From Macrothele yani (Eukaryota > Arthropoda > Arachnida > Araneae > Macrothelidae): a stretch of DNA of 64,000 bases. The notes beneath the pieces were generated by a model. That model was not told the DNA's origin. It was given only the letters and a program-made list of their open reading frames with translations, and did no database searches. This document shows positions 10,411 through 22,412 of this stretch, one piece after another (positions within the stretch are counted from its first letter, which is position 1; each line of letters begins with the position of its first letter). The stretch covers positions 101,660,424 to 101,724,423 of the forward strand of contig CM077027.1 in assembly GCA_039090855.1 (NCBI GenBank). Direction: 5' to 3'. The position numbers and the translations under genes were made by a program.

Positions 10411-11280
10411 TGGGTTCCATTTCAACTCAGGCAGGGTCGTACCATCATGGTCTCAGATTTCTCTAAAAAAAATTAAGGGGTGTTCCTTGACTAAAATAAG
10501 GAGACCCATATTTTTTCTTTCGGCAAGAAAAAATTTTCCCTTCAAGATAGAGGGTTTCAAATCTTGCACCGTCAAACAAGCTCTCTAGAAAACTGTTATT
10601 TTTCCTAACTTCAGCGAGTCATTGCAGCAGAGTTAAAAAAGATATCGTGTTCTTGTATTTTTTTACATTGTGTGTATAACATATAATAATATATGGTGCT
10701 AATATTTGCTACACATCGTATGATTAAAATTTTAAAAAATCGTAAACTTTGTGATTTTTAAAAAAAATTGCATTTTTAAGTTTTTTTAAACAGGTTTGGA
10801 AGGAGTTTTTTCTATATTCGTTTTTTTCGTTAAAGACATACAAATGTGCACTTTATTCGTAATTTTTTGTGTGTCCGTGAAACTGCTAGTTTCCGCGTTT
10901 CGGCAGCGTTAAAAACAGCCGATTTTGAAAAATCTCTAACTTTGCCAACGATTTTCTCAAAAAGGCCATTTTTTAAAATTCTGAAAATTAAATCCCTGTT
11001 TTATTATCAACAGGAGAATATCTGTGCAAATTTTCAAGGACCTAAAACGCCCGTTTCCGAGTTAGACGCGTTTGAATTGGGTTTGAAAGCCTACGATTTT
11101 CAGTGTTCTAAAGGCGCCATTTTGGAAAAATCTCGGGCGCAAAGTGCGTATTCTCTTACCCGAATCAAAGCGTTAGATATTCTTTGCCCGAATGATGGAA
11201 TGAGAGCATTGGGTCAGCTGGCCCTGGTTGGATACGTCCACCTCACCCTTCCCCGAGTGATGACATTCCTGTAAACCTGT
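10411..11280 (+). repeat. Foldback sub-repeat block, first copy
   Basis: This ~870-bp block starts GGGTTCCATTTCAACTC and ends near the G-run at 11280. A second direct copy, diverged by small indels and substitutions, lies at 12150-12960, and inverted copies sit in the right arm. The 142-codon ORF at 10846-11274 is not conserved as an open frame in the other three copies, so it is not treated as a gene. Confidence 0.8.
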
Positions 11281-12149
11281 CGGGGGGGGGTGTAAACAAA
11301 TGGGGGATAACAAATACATAAAGGAAATTCTTGCTGCTCCACTAACAAAGTTGAGTTGCCAAAGACAGCAGCAGTTGTTTGTTTGTTTACGTATATACTT
11401 AAACATTGCATAAGAAAAGACTATGAAAGAGTAGAAAACTGTTGTGAAATAATTTTAAGAAAAAGAGTGCAGGTACATGTACTGTTAGTTAATTTTCGAT
11501 GGCCAAACACCCTCGAGTTTTTCTGGGAGTTGCTAATTGCAGGCTACTGTCAGAAGAGCAGTTGCTGTTTTGTTACAGTTGCTAAAATTAACTTCTCAGT
11601 TTTTCGTAATAGTAAAATATTCGCTCAGGAGAGTTTTGTCCTCTGCGAACGGGGGAGAAGGTGCAATGCTCTTGACCACGCTGCTGGGTTGATAGCGCTG
11701 GTCGCTACCCAAACTCTGCATACCTCCTCTCCGAAACGTAATGGCAATTGTCTAATCTTCTAAATAAATAACAATTAACACATACGCGTGCATGCTTATT
11801 CATAAAATGTAAGTTGAGTATATTTCCTGTTCAATCAGCTGATTTTACAAGTAGAATACATATACAACTTATGCGCTTATAATGGTGTACATATTTTTAT
11901 CTATTTAAAACATATTCAAAGATTTCAATTTTTTTAAAGAGGGGGGGATTGTGTTCGTAGTGATTTCCACCTGGGCCACGATAAACCATGCACTGCCCAT
12001 GTCTTCTGTTCCCTTAGAAGATAATCCTGGATCGATGGGAGACCAACCAGCACAGTTTTGACACCACCATTCCCCCCCCCTCATGTGGTGGTGAGGTGTC
12101 TCAAAACTAGGTAGCTTTCAAAAATGTCTCAACTTAGTTGGCTGGCAAC

Positions 12150-12960
12150 ACGAGAGGGATTCCATTTCAACTCTGCAGGGTCGTACCATCACGGTCTCAG
12201 ATTTCTCTAAAAAGATTAATTAAGGGGGTGTTCCTTGATTAAAATAAGGAGACCCATATTTTTTTCTTTCGGCAAGAAAAATTTTTCCCTTCGAGACAGA
12301 GGGCTTCAAATCTTCCACCGTCAAACAAGCTCTCTAAAAAACAGTTATTTTTCCTAACTTCAGCGAATCATTGCAGCAGAATTAAAAAATATATTTTGTT
12401 CTGGTATTTTTTATTACATTGTGAGTGTAACATATAATAATATTTGATGCTAATATTTTTACGCATCGTATTATTAAAATTTTAAAAAATCGTAAACTTC
12501 GATTTTTTTTTAAAATTGAAATTTTTGAGAATTTTTTAGCTGGTTTAAATGGAGTTTTTTTCTATACTCGTTTATTTTTGTTAAAGACATACAAATGTGC
12601 ACTTTATTTGCAATTTTTTATGTGTCTGTGAAACTGCTAGTTTCCGCAGCGTTATAAAAAACAGCCGATTTTGAAAAATCTCCAACTTTGCCAACGATTT
12701 TCTCAAAAAAGCCCTTTTTTTTAAATTCTGAAAATTAAATCCCAGTTTTATTATCAACAGGAGAACATGTGTGTAAATTTTCACGGACCTAAAAACGCCC
12801 GTTTCCGAGTTAGACACGTTCGAATTTAATTTGAAAACCTACGATTTCTCAGTGTTCTAAAGGCACCATTTTGGAAAAATCTCAGGCGCAAAGTACGTAT
12901 TCTCTTACCCGAATGAGAGCGTTGGATCCATCCAGCTCACCCTACCCTGAGCGTATAATG
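12150..12960 (+). repeat. Foldback sub-repeat block, second copy
   Basis: Direct repeat of 10411-11280: the same order of landmarks (TTCCATTTCAACTC, then GACAAACTAG-like spacer, 'GTGAAACTGCTAGTTTCCGC', 'GCGCAAAGTACGTATTCTC'). Frames differ from the first copy, which argues against coding. The block leads into the central minisatellite. Confidence 0.75.
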
Positions 12961-13082
12961 CCAAAAAACCGGTCTTGGACAAAAAATAACAAATCTCTAT
13001 ATATAGAATTGAATGTATGTCTGCTAAAAAAATTTACAGTTTTCAATTTAGAAAAACCAAACGTGGTGTACTATCTCATGGT

Positions 13083-13990
13083 ACCCTAACTTAGACCGTA
13101 GACGGTTTTTGGAAGGGCTCGGAGCCCGGGGTCAAGAGGTCAAGGGGTCAAGGGGTCAAGGGGTCAAGGGGCCCCACACAAAACTTCCATAAAATCTAGT
13201 TTTCAATTTAGAACCACCAAATTTGAAATACTATAGCATGGTACCCTAACTTAGACCGCAGACTGTTTTTGGAAAGGGTCGGAGCACTGGGTCAAAGGGT
13301 CCCCACACAAAATTTCCACAAAATATACTTGTATACTATAGTGCCCTAACTGAGGCTGTAGATGGTTTTTCGAAAGGGGGGGGGCAGAGCCCTGGGTGGG
13401 TGGGAGCCCGGGGTCAAAGGGCCCCACGCAAAATTTCCGTAAAATCGAGTTTTCAATTTAGAACCATCAAATTCGGTATACTTTTTCTTGGCACCCTAAC
13501 TTTGTAAAATATTTTACGAAAATTTTGTAGGGGGGGGCTTGACCCCGGGCTCCAACCCCTTCCCAAAACCGTCTAGTCAAAGTTAGGGTGCCAAGAAAAA
13601 GTATACCAAATTTGATGGTTCTAAATTGAAAACTAGTTTTTACAGAAATTTTGCGTGGAGCCCTTTGACCCGGGCTCCCACCCACCCAGGGCTCCCCCCC
13701 CCCTTCCAAAACCATCTACGATCTCAGTTAGGGCACTATAATATACACGTATATTTTACGGAAATTTTGTGCGGGGGGCTTTGACCCAGTGCTCCGATCC
13801 CTTCTAAAAACCGTCTGCGATCTAAGTTAGGGTACCATGCTATAGTATTCCAAATTTGGTGGTTCTAAATTGAAAACTGTAGATTTTATGGAAGTTTTGT
13901 GTGGGACCCCGGGCTCCGACCCCTTCCAAAAACCATCTACGGTCTAAGTTAGGGTACCATGAGATAGTATACCGAGTTTGATGGTTCTAA
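13083..13990. repeat. Central GC-rich minisatellite of the foldback
   Basis: Imperfect units of roughly 90-165 bp share CCCTAACTTAGACC, GTAGACGGTTTTTGG, a GGGTCAAAGGGCCCC segment and TTTTCAATTTAGAACCA. Three to four units lie on each side of the centre in opposite orientation. Short GGGTCAAG runs occur at 13130-13175. Its G/C runs stand out against an otherwise AT-rich window. Confidence 0.8.
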
Positions 13991-15574
13991 ATTGACATCC
14001 ATTCAATTCTCTCTATATATAGATTTGTTATTTTTTTTCCAAGACCGTTTTTTAGGCATGTTATCGCTCAGGGTAGGGTGAGGTGGACGGATCCAACACT
14101 CTCATTCGAGTAAGAGAATACGTACTTTGCGCCTGAGATTTTTCCAAAATGGCGCCTTTAGAACACGGAGAAATCGTAGGTTTTCAAACCAAATTTAAAC
14201 GCGTCTAACTCGGAAACGGGTGTTTTTAGCTCCTTGAAAATTTACACAGATATTTTCCTTTTGATAATAAAACAGGGATTTAATTTTCAGAATTTTAAAT
14301 AAGGGCTTTTTTGAGAAAATCGTTGGCAAAGTTGGAGATTTTTCAAAATCGGCTGTTTTAAACGCTGCGGAAACTAGCAGTTTCACAGACACACAAAAAA
14401 TTGCAAATAAAGTGCATGTTTGTATGTCTTTAACAAAAAAACAGTATAGAAAAAAACTTCATTTGAACCAGTTCAAAAAAATCTTAAAAATTTCAATTTT
14501 TAAAAAAAATCAAAGTTTACAATTTTTTAAAATTTTAATCATACGATGTGTAAAAAATATTAGCATCAAATATTATTATATGTTACACACACAATGTAAT
14601 AAAAAATACCAGAACAAAATATATTTTTTAATTCTGCTGCAATGACTCGCTGAAGTTAGGAAAAATAACCGTTTTTTAGAGAGCTTGTTTGACGGTGGAA
14701 GATTTGAAACCCTCTGTCTCGAAGGGGAAAATTTTTCTTGCCGAAAGAAAAAATATGGGTCTACTTATTTTAATCAAGGAACACCCCATTAATCAATTTT
14801 TTTAGAGAAATCTGAGACCGTGATGGTACGTCCCTGCCAGAGTTGAAATGGAATCCCTCTCTTGTGACCAGCCAACTAAGTTGAAACATTTTTGAAAGCT
14901 ACCTAGCTTTGAGACACCCTCACCACCACATGAGGGGGTGGGGGTGGGGGTGTCAAAACTCTGCTGGTTGGTCTCCCATCGATCCAGGATTATCTTCTAA
15001 GGGAACAGAAGACATGGGCAGTGCATGGTTTATCGTGGCCCAAGTTGGAAATCACTACGCGAACACAATCCCCCTCCCCTCTTTAAAAAAATTGAAATCT
15101 TTGAATATGTTTTAAATAGATAAAAATATTTACACCATTATAAGCACATAAGTTGTATATGTATTCTACTTGTAAAATCAGCTGATTGAACAGGAAATAT
15201 ACTCAACTTACATTGTATGAATAAGCATTACCGCGTATGTGTTCATTGTTATTTATTTAGTAGATTAGACAATTGCCATTACGTTTCAAAGAGGAGGTAT
15301 GCAGAGTTTGGGTAGCGACCAGCGCTATCAACCCAGCAGTGAGGTCAAGAGCATTGCACCTTCTCCCCCTGTTCGCAGAGGACAAAACTCTCCTGAGCGA
15401 ATATTTTACTATTACGAAAAACTGAGAAGTTAATTTTAGCAACTGTAACAAAACAGCAACTGCTCTTCTGACAGTAGCCTGCAATTAGCAACTCCCAGAA
15501 AAACTCGAGGGTGTTTGGCCATCGAAAATTAACTTACAGTACATGTACCTGCACTCTTTTTCTTAAAATTATTT

Positions 15575-15586
15575 CACAACAGTTTT
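15575..15586. repeat. 12-bp target duplication of Penelope copy 1 (left)
   Basis: CACAACAGTTTT is repeated at 16516-16527 on the other side of the PLE. The mirrored position in the left foldback arm (about 11432-11443) has it once and uninterrupted, so the left arm serves as a built-in empty site. Confidence 0.9.
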
Positions 15587-15697
15587 GAAACATGACGATT
15601 ATGGGCAAAACACGTAACAATATTAACAAAGAAAGGTGACTTGATCACGCTAGTTACGTTAACTAAAACTTTTACAAAAAGTTCGTAAGTTGGAAGC

Positions 15698-15725
15698 TTT
15701 CGACCTTATCTTAGGTCTTCATCAC
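15698..15725 (-). ncRNA. Hammerhead-like motif in Penelope terminal repeat (left)
   Basis: On the minus strand: GTGATGA, a 4-bp stem GACC/GGTC closed by an 8-base loop, then GAAA. This matches the hammerhead core layout (CUGAUGA, stem II, GAAA) except that the first core base is G, not C. Hammerheads are known in PLE terminal repeats. Catalytic competence is doubtful with this change. The mirrored motif on the plus strand is at 16415-16442. Confidence 0.45.
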
Positions 15726-16390
15726 GCCAATGGAGGACTAAGATTGTTGCCAGATTCTACATTTGAATTTTTCCTATTTTTGTTGCCAAAACTTAGAATT
15801 GATCTCCAGATCAACGGAATGTAGAGAGGAGATTCGGAGTTGCAAGTCATTGAGTTGAAAATAATTTCTATGCTTTCACGGTAACGGAGGGCAAAACGAT
15901 TGTCAAACGAAGCAATTCGTTTTGCTTCGTTCCAGTGGGGAACTGCAGATGTGTCTTCCATTGTCAAAATAGACAAGGCAGTGTTGGGATTGCCTTTCGA
16001 AACATCTTTTCTATGTTCTAAAATTCTATGGCTAATGCTCCTGTATGTGCTTCCAATGTATAAGTTATCCCCAGTAGAAGAAGAGATAGGAATGCAGTAA
16101 ACTCCTGGGAGGTTCAGGCTTTCAACTTTGTCCCTATCCCTTTGTAGAAGTTTCAAGATGTTTGGGGTAGATTTAATGGCAAGATGGTAACCAAAACTTC
16201 TAAAAAGAATCTGTAACTTATAAGCATAGGAAGGATGGTAAGGAACAGAACCACAGAATTTCAGGTCTACTTTCTTGTGAGGAAGGAGGCATTCGATTTT
16301 CGAATGGTTTTCATATTTCTTTATGAGGGAGTTGACTGTAACAGCAGGGAAACCAAGAGAGAGGGCTATTGTAGAAATTTTGGAGAGTTC
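15722..16390 (-). pseudogene. Penelope ORF fragment with GIY-YIG endonuclease
   Basis: The intact frame 16156-15722 (144 codons) contains a GIY-YIG endonuclease: GVYCIP, 16 residues on NLYIGST, then RSISHRILEHRKD with the expected Arg, and RYRESIEI with the expected Glu. Upstream, 16390-16157 matches the linker that follows the RT thumb (VTVNSLIKKYENH…, PYHPSYAYKLQ) but is shifted by a small insertion near 16195. The RT palm is absent. This domain order is diagnostic of endonuclease-containing Penelope-like elements. Confidence 0.88.
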
Positions 16391-16414
16391 TTACAATCTT
16401 AGTCCTCCATTGGC

Positions 16415-16442
16415 ATGATGAAGACCTAAGATAAGGTCGAAA
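16415..16442 (+). ncRNA. Hammerhead-like motif in Penelope terminal repeat (right)
   Basis: Inverted counterpart of the motif at 15698-15725. Here the core reads ATGATGA, then GACC, an 8-base loop, GGTC, GAAA. The first core base is again non-canonical. Confidence 0.4.
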
Positions 16443-17566
16443 GCTTCCAACTTACGAACTTTTTGTAAAAGTTTTAGTTAACGTAACTAGCGTGATCAAG
16501 TCACCTTTCTTTGTTCACAACAGTTTTCTACTCTTTCATAGTCTTTTCTTATGCGATGTTTAAGTATATACGTAAACAAACAAACAACTGCTGCTGTCTT
16601 TGGCAACTCAACTTTGTTAGTGGAGCAGCAAGAATTTTCTTTATGTATTTGTTATCCCCCATTTGTTTACAACCCCCCCCCCCCGACAGTTTTATAGGCA
16701 TGTCATCACTCGGGGAAGGGTGAGGTGGACGTATCCAACCAGGGCCAGCTGACCCAATGCTCTCATTCCATCATTCGGGCAAAGAATATCTAACGCTTTG
16801 ATTCGGGTAAGAGAATACGTACTTTGCGCCCGAGATTTTTCCAAAATGGCGCCTTTAGAACACTGAAAATCGTAGGCTTTCAAACCCAATTCAAACGCGT
16901 CTAACTCGGAAACGGGCGTTTTTAGGTCCTTGAAAATTTGCACAGATATTCTCCTGTTGATAATAAAACAGGGATTTAATTTTCAGAATTTTAAAAAATG
17001 GCCTTTTTGAGAAAATCGTTGGCAAAATTAGAGATTTTTCAAAATCGGCTGTTTTTAACACTGCCGAAACGCAGAAACTAGCAGTTTCACAGACACACAA
17101 AAAATTACGAATAAAGTGCACATTTGTATGTCTTTAACGAAAAAAACGAATATAGAAAAAACTCCTTCCAAACCTGTTTAAAAAAAACTTAAAAATGCAA
17201 TTTTTTTTTAAAATCACAAAGTTTACGATTTTTTAAAATTTTAATCATACGATGTGTAGCAAATATTAGCACCATATATTATTATATGTTATACACACAA
17301 TGTAAAAAAATACAAGAACACGATATCTTTTTTAACTCTGCTGCAATGGCTCGCTGAAGTTAGGAAAAATAACCGTTTTCTAGAGAGCTTGTTTGACGGT
17401 GCAAGATTTGAAACCCTCTATCTCGAAGGGAAAATTTTTTCTTGCCGAAAGAAAAAATATGGGTCTCCTTATTTTAGTCAAGGAACACCCCTTAATTTTT
17501 TTAGAGAAATCTGAGACCATGATGGTACGACCCTGCCTGAGTTGAAATGGAACCCATCAGCTAGAA

Positions 17567-19535
17567 ATGTCTGCAAAAACAAAAGAACTCAGAAGATGTG
17601 AAAAATAATTGAAAGTTCAAGTTAAAATAGAATTAAGTATATCAATCTGAGTAAAAGTCTTACGTGCTTTATAATTGCTGTAAATAGCATTTTTATTTTA
17701 TTTTTAATCTACAAGCAAAAGCTATCTGCAAAACCTGCTAATAATTTGGAAACTATCCGCTACGCGTGTACGTCTACATTCTGCTACTCTGGTGATGACA
17801 TCTCATAATTTAATCTGGAAAGCAGTTTCTATTCACTGAACACCTGTACAAAAACATGGGAAGCTAAGCGTGATGTCACAAATATTTCTTTTTCGGTTGT
17901 TCTATGATGACTCTTTCCATTGCACCAATAAAGTGGGACAAACATTCAAATGTTCAGACAAAAGAAATTACATTGTTTGTTATTGTTCTAAGTTGTTATT
18001 TTTTTTTTCAATAAATTCATATGCATTTTTGTTATATTTATTTTTCATGAATATTGGTGCAAAAAAATCTACATAACTTTTTTCCAAATTTACTAGAAGA
18101 AATTTGGATTTTGACATAATTATTCCTAATGGAGTACCTTGTTTGTGTGTTATATATGGCTGTACCTTTGGGTATATCTTACAGTGACAAAAAATATTTT
18201 ATTTTATAACTCTTGTAAAAACAGTAGTCTTTGCAGTCCCAATCTGAACTAATCCTAAAATAATTAACACAGAACAAAAAAAAAAAAAAAAAAAAAACAG
18301 AAAACAGACTAAAATCACTTAAAATAAACGTATAAAAAACTAGCCAAAACAAAAAAAAAGTGTTATAATTCAATTCTGTAAAAACAATAATGAAATGTCA
18401 TAAATTTGAAGAAATAAAGATTTCAACTTCCTTGAAATCCTAAAAACAACTGAGAATTGCTGAACCAGTTATAAATAAAAAATACATCGCACTTTTATAA
18501 TATACAAAACCCAACAACCATTCCAGAACCACAGAAAATATTAATTGGGAAAAAAAAAAAAAAAAAGGAAGTTTCTTCCAATTGTGCAAATCCTATAAAC
18601 AACAATACTTCAATTTGGTTTCAACAAATGCTGCCTTGATCAACCTTTCAACAGTCTCATGACTACAAACAGTGACATACGCACATGGAGATGCGACCAT
18701 GTCCTTACCCAGCATATGGAACTACTCAAACTAGCACAGATGTCCAGGAAACTCTACACATGTGGATATTTATTTCTGTGAACAGGCTGATATTAGAAGA
18801 TAGGACTGCCGAAAAACTTTCATGCAACTGACTGATGATGCATTTACTACACTTGTTGCTCTTTTAACATTACTACTTTTTTTAATTTGAAAATAAAGGA
18901 AGGGAGGTTTGTGTGTTTTTGTCAAAGATGTTCATGAATCCTCCATGTTTAATGTGCAATATGTAAATAGGCAGTAAGAACTCTGACGGTTTGTTTATTT
19001 TTGTGTATTAACTAAATAAAGAATTTAAATTTAATTTCTTTTAATTCATAATGTTCCTTTTAATTCTCCCTCATTTTTGGTGTGCGAAGCGTACATGGGC
19101 AGCATAATTTTGTTAAACAACCAAAGGTCAAGGCAAGAAATGTTTACAAAGAAACAAAAAGTGATTATGTATTGCCTACTTTACGTGATTTTAAAATGTT
19201 ACTTTACAGCACGGAAAATACCTAAAGCACTGATATTCATTTATAATATTTCCTTTTCCCAAAGAACTGAATTTTATTTTTAAAATAAATGTCTATCATT
19301 CACAAATTTTGCCCTGTTTCAAAATCTAAGGTCCACTCAAAATAATGAAAAGTGATAATTTCACAAGCATTGTAAATAGCTGCATTAATTTTTACTCTTT
19401 TAAAACACCTAAAATAAAACTCATATGTAGTAGTCCACTCATCTGAATTATAAGCCACAATTTACATTTTCATCAAAATGTTTATAAAGTCAAAACTACC
19501 CCTTCATGGTGCTTCAAAAGAGTAAAAGTAATTAG

Positions 19536-19538
<3 letters not shown>
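17567..19538. other. SUCLA2 intron, poly-A tracts, no recognised gene
   Basis: AT-rich intron with poly-A tracts near 18276-18298 and 18549-18567. No coding homology and no confident transposon termini were seen. Confidence 0.5.

Positions 19539-19567
<29 letters not shown>
19539..19567. repeat. (CA)n microsatellite
   Basis: About 14 uninterrupted CA units, 135 bp from the SUCLA2 exon at 19702. Confidence 0.95.
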
Positions 19568-19569
<2 letters not shown>

Positions 19570-19701
19570 TTGACCATATTCATCTTGTCTAAACATTCCC
19601 CACATGAATTGTTGCAAAACAAAAAATATGCAGAACAACTCACAAGAAATCATTTGTATGTGCATTCATTATTACATATACATTTAATCATTTTTAATTA
19701 C

Positions 19702-19798
19702 CATTGCCTGATGAATCCTCAACCATGGGGTTGATTTCTAGCATGACTGCATCATATTTTAAGAAAGCACTATACAGCTTCTCAATGATTTCTACAGC
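19702..19798 (-). CDS. SUCLA2: SUCLA2 exon: ATP-grasp segment with EINP motif
   Basis: 97 bp, preceded by ...TTTTCAG and followed by GTAATT, entered in phase 0 and left in phase 1. It encodes [17 protein letters not shown], then [10 protein letters not shown] and SSGN. The Asn of EINP corresponds to the Mg-nucleotide-binding Asn of the succinyl-CoA synthetase beta family and pairs functionally with the Asp in the exon at 5814-5975. The protein joins ADP and Pi to succinyl-CoA hydrolysis in the mitochondrial matrix, as a heterodimer with the alpha subunit SUCLG1. It joins without gap to the flanking exons (…NINQ|AVEII and SSGN|VYCLDAK). The introns on either side are 30.2 and 13.7 kb. Confidence 0.95.
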
Positions 19799-22400
19799 CT
19801 GAAAATGAAAGAACGTCTTGATAAAAATGTTATGCCATCACATAAATTACTTTAATGTTTTTCTTTTTTTATTTTCTTCAGAAGACAGTAACTGAGAGTT
19901 TAAAAGAAATATAAAAAAATCTACGTTTATAAGGACTTAAGAGAACACAAACAGATAGCACTTATGAATCTAAAGTGAAAGTTAATAGTATGATTAACAT
20001 ACTAGAAGATAAAAACTTAAAATCACTTCAACTCAGTACTAGAACATGTAAATAATTCACACAGAAATAAAACAAGCATAATTGGGCAATCAGGAACCTT
20101 TTGGAACAACTAACATCAGCACAGCATTGATAGCGTGACCTGAAGGGCATCAAGGGATACGAAATGTCTGAAGATAATTTAAACAGCCCAGAGATAAGGA
20201 ATAATTATGCTTGTGTTATTTCTGTGTGGATTATTTATTGCATACTCTGAGTAAGCCAATATTTTCATTTCAGTTACGGTACATGTAATAACTTTTTAAT
20301 AAATCCAGTAGCTAGCTGATATTTTCCAGCAAACCAACTGAAATTTTATCTTGACTAAGATCAATGAAAATTCAGATAGCACTTTTGAACCTGACAGAGA
20401 TCTGATTTATTTTTCCACAGAATACTGCGACACACTGATTGATGTCAGAGTAACACTGAGCAGAATTTCTCTCCTAGAAAAAAATATGGACCAGAAGAAC
20501 AGAGGAAAATTCAGAAACATCTTAAACAATGTGACAATGAATTACATAACTAGACTCTTTCAGTGAAACTCTTAGCAAAACTTCTGTGGAAACTCCAAGA
20601 AAAATATTTCAAGATTCTGATGTTGCAAAAGTAAACACATAATTATTAATGCAACTGTCTTTGCAACATGGCAGCACCACAATTTTCTCTGGGCATCTGC
20701 CAAACAAAGGACAACAGACATAATACATCTATCAATGAAAAACACCCCATTCATTCTTAAAATCATTTTAATGAGTATACTACTCAGCTAATAACACTTC
20801 TAATTCTTATAAGATTAATGCTTAGCTGCAATACAGTCTAAAACTATACATTTCCTCAGCATTCTGTGATGAGAAGTACAGAAGTTTCTGAAAGCTGTAA
20901 ATAGGATCACAAAAAGTTGAACATGACTGTGTGCAGCTACAAGAACTTAAAAAGGCTGGCTCAAATCAAATGCACTGAATGAAATAACAGCAAATTCCAT
21001 GGCTTGCAACACAATCCTAGATTATGAAAATTGTGACCTAGAAAAATATGGCAAAGAATGAAACATAAGCTTAAGAACAAGTCAAAAAAGCCTACACCCA
21101 AGAACCTGATGAGAACAACAAGGCAAAGATTTGAACATCGACCACCTACAACCGGGAGGTACGTGAAAGATTTTTCCTTGAATCACATTCGATTACCGCG
21201 ATATATATCCGCAGAAAATATTAATAACTTCCAACCGAGAAATTGCTTTCCACTCAAAGGAAATATAACATGTAAAAAGTTACAGCAGCTAAAACCACCA
21301 TTAAATGGTTCTACCTGAAAAATTAACGCACGGAAAACAGGTTTTTTTTAAGTCTCGATACATCGAGAAATACACGTGCGTATTAAGGTCACACATTAAA
21401 CCAAAATCATTCTTTATCAAATATGCTTAAGAAGTAAAGTGAAACATCTAAATTGGCTAATAGAGCATACAACTGAAATAAAGCTTAGTGTTCTTTGCAG
21501 CAAATAAAACAGTATTTGAAGTTATAGAACATTTCATACCACTTCTTTGAAAAGTTCGATATTCAGAAATCTTGGATAAAGTTTCAGTGAAAAAATGTAC
21601 ATGATAGTGATAAATATGAGTCAGAAAGAAGCATACAAAACACCTACAATGCCCCAGTTTATAGAAGTGATTACAAGCAAAAAAATTATACAGCAAAAAT
21701 CCCATTTTCAGTTCTGGAAGACAATCGTACAGATATATCCCCTGGAAAGTTCATGTGCCTATTTGCCAAATGTGTTTTGCAACCAAATGGTGAGATCTGA
21801 ATAAAACTACTAGAACAGATTTCAGTCAATGCTAATAGTTCTACAGCAGAGAGTAATGCTCTGAAGGCCTTTCTTAAAAAAAAAAAGATAAATAAAAGCT
21901 AATAGTCAACAACATACAGTAATTGGGTTTGCATCTGACAATGCCAGTGTAATGATTACAAGCAAAAATTATGTTTTCATACTGCTATAAACTGGGGCAT
22001 GTGCTTTGAAGGCATGCAGATCCATTTGTAGTTTTTGCACACCAAGCCAGCAGCAAAGCTAAAGAATATTTACCCTGAAATGTCGAAATAACACTGCGCA
22101 TATATCCCAAATAAGTAGAATGCTGCAACAACCAAGGAGCAACTCTGAAGCAAACTTTAATTTTTGCACCTTCTGAGGATCGACTCCTCAGATTTCTGTC
22201 TCAGTGAATTTTGCAATCCCTACATAAAAGATTACTGTTTCTTTCAGAAGTATGTTCATTCTATCATTTGTTTAATGTGTTGTTTCAGTCTGTGTAAATC
22301 CCAATTCATTATCTCCAAAAAGAAAGTGAAAAGATATAATCAGAGGTTTCTGCCAAAACTTCATTATACCCAGTGAGTTAAATAAGCGAATGAGATGAAA
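19799..22400. other. Large SUCLA2 intron, unrecognised part
   Basis: AT-rich, with only short chance frames. No transposon ends or conserved coding signals were recognised. Confidence 0.5.
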
Positions 22401-22412
22401 ACCCTGGGGTTT

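Larger units (their letters stand above)
15587..16515 (-). mobile_element. Penelope-like element copy 1, inverted terminal repeats
   Basis: A 929-bp insertion in the right foldback arm. The ends carry 123-bp near-identical inverted repeats (15625-15747 and 16393-16515). The left side has a further ~38-bp extension not present on the right. Between them lies the 3' part of a Penelope-like ORF on the minus strand. Terminal repeats in either orientation and 12-bp-class target duplications are known for PLEs. It is a strongly deleted, non-autonomous copy. Confidence 0.9.
10406..17561. mobile_element. Giant foldback element, ~3.1-kb inverted arms
   Basis: Left arm 10406-13504 and right arm 13579-17561 are inverted copies along their whole length, apart from a Penelope-like insertion in the right arm (15587-16515). 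Checked anchor pairs include 10406/17561, 11280/16685, 11760/15260, 12160/14860, 12960/14060 and 13504/13579. The 74-bp centre (13505-13578) is the only non-paired part. Each arm contains a ~0.85-kb block twice in the same direction (10411-11280 and 12150-12960, mirrored at 14090-14870 and 16690-17555). Next to the centre is a GC-rich minisatellite. No transposase or other convincing coding frame exists. Long arms built of internal repeats recall foldback-type elements, and the 5-bp TSD would fit Transib among others, but the class is unknown. Confidence 0.9.

Noticed and set aside
10846..11274. 142-codon ORF in the foldback arm as a gene
   Set aside because: The same sequence occurs four times in the element and the frame is open only here or in the mirrored copy. 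No domain is recognisable.
11356..11763. 135-codon ORF in the foldback arm
   Set aside because: No homology; it lies in inverted repeat DNA whose mirrored copy (15257-15484) keeps only part of the frame.
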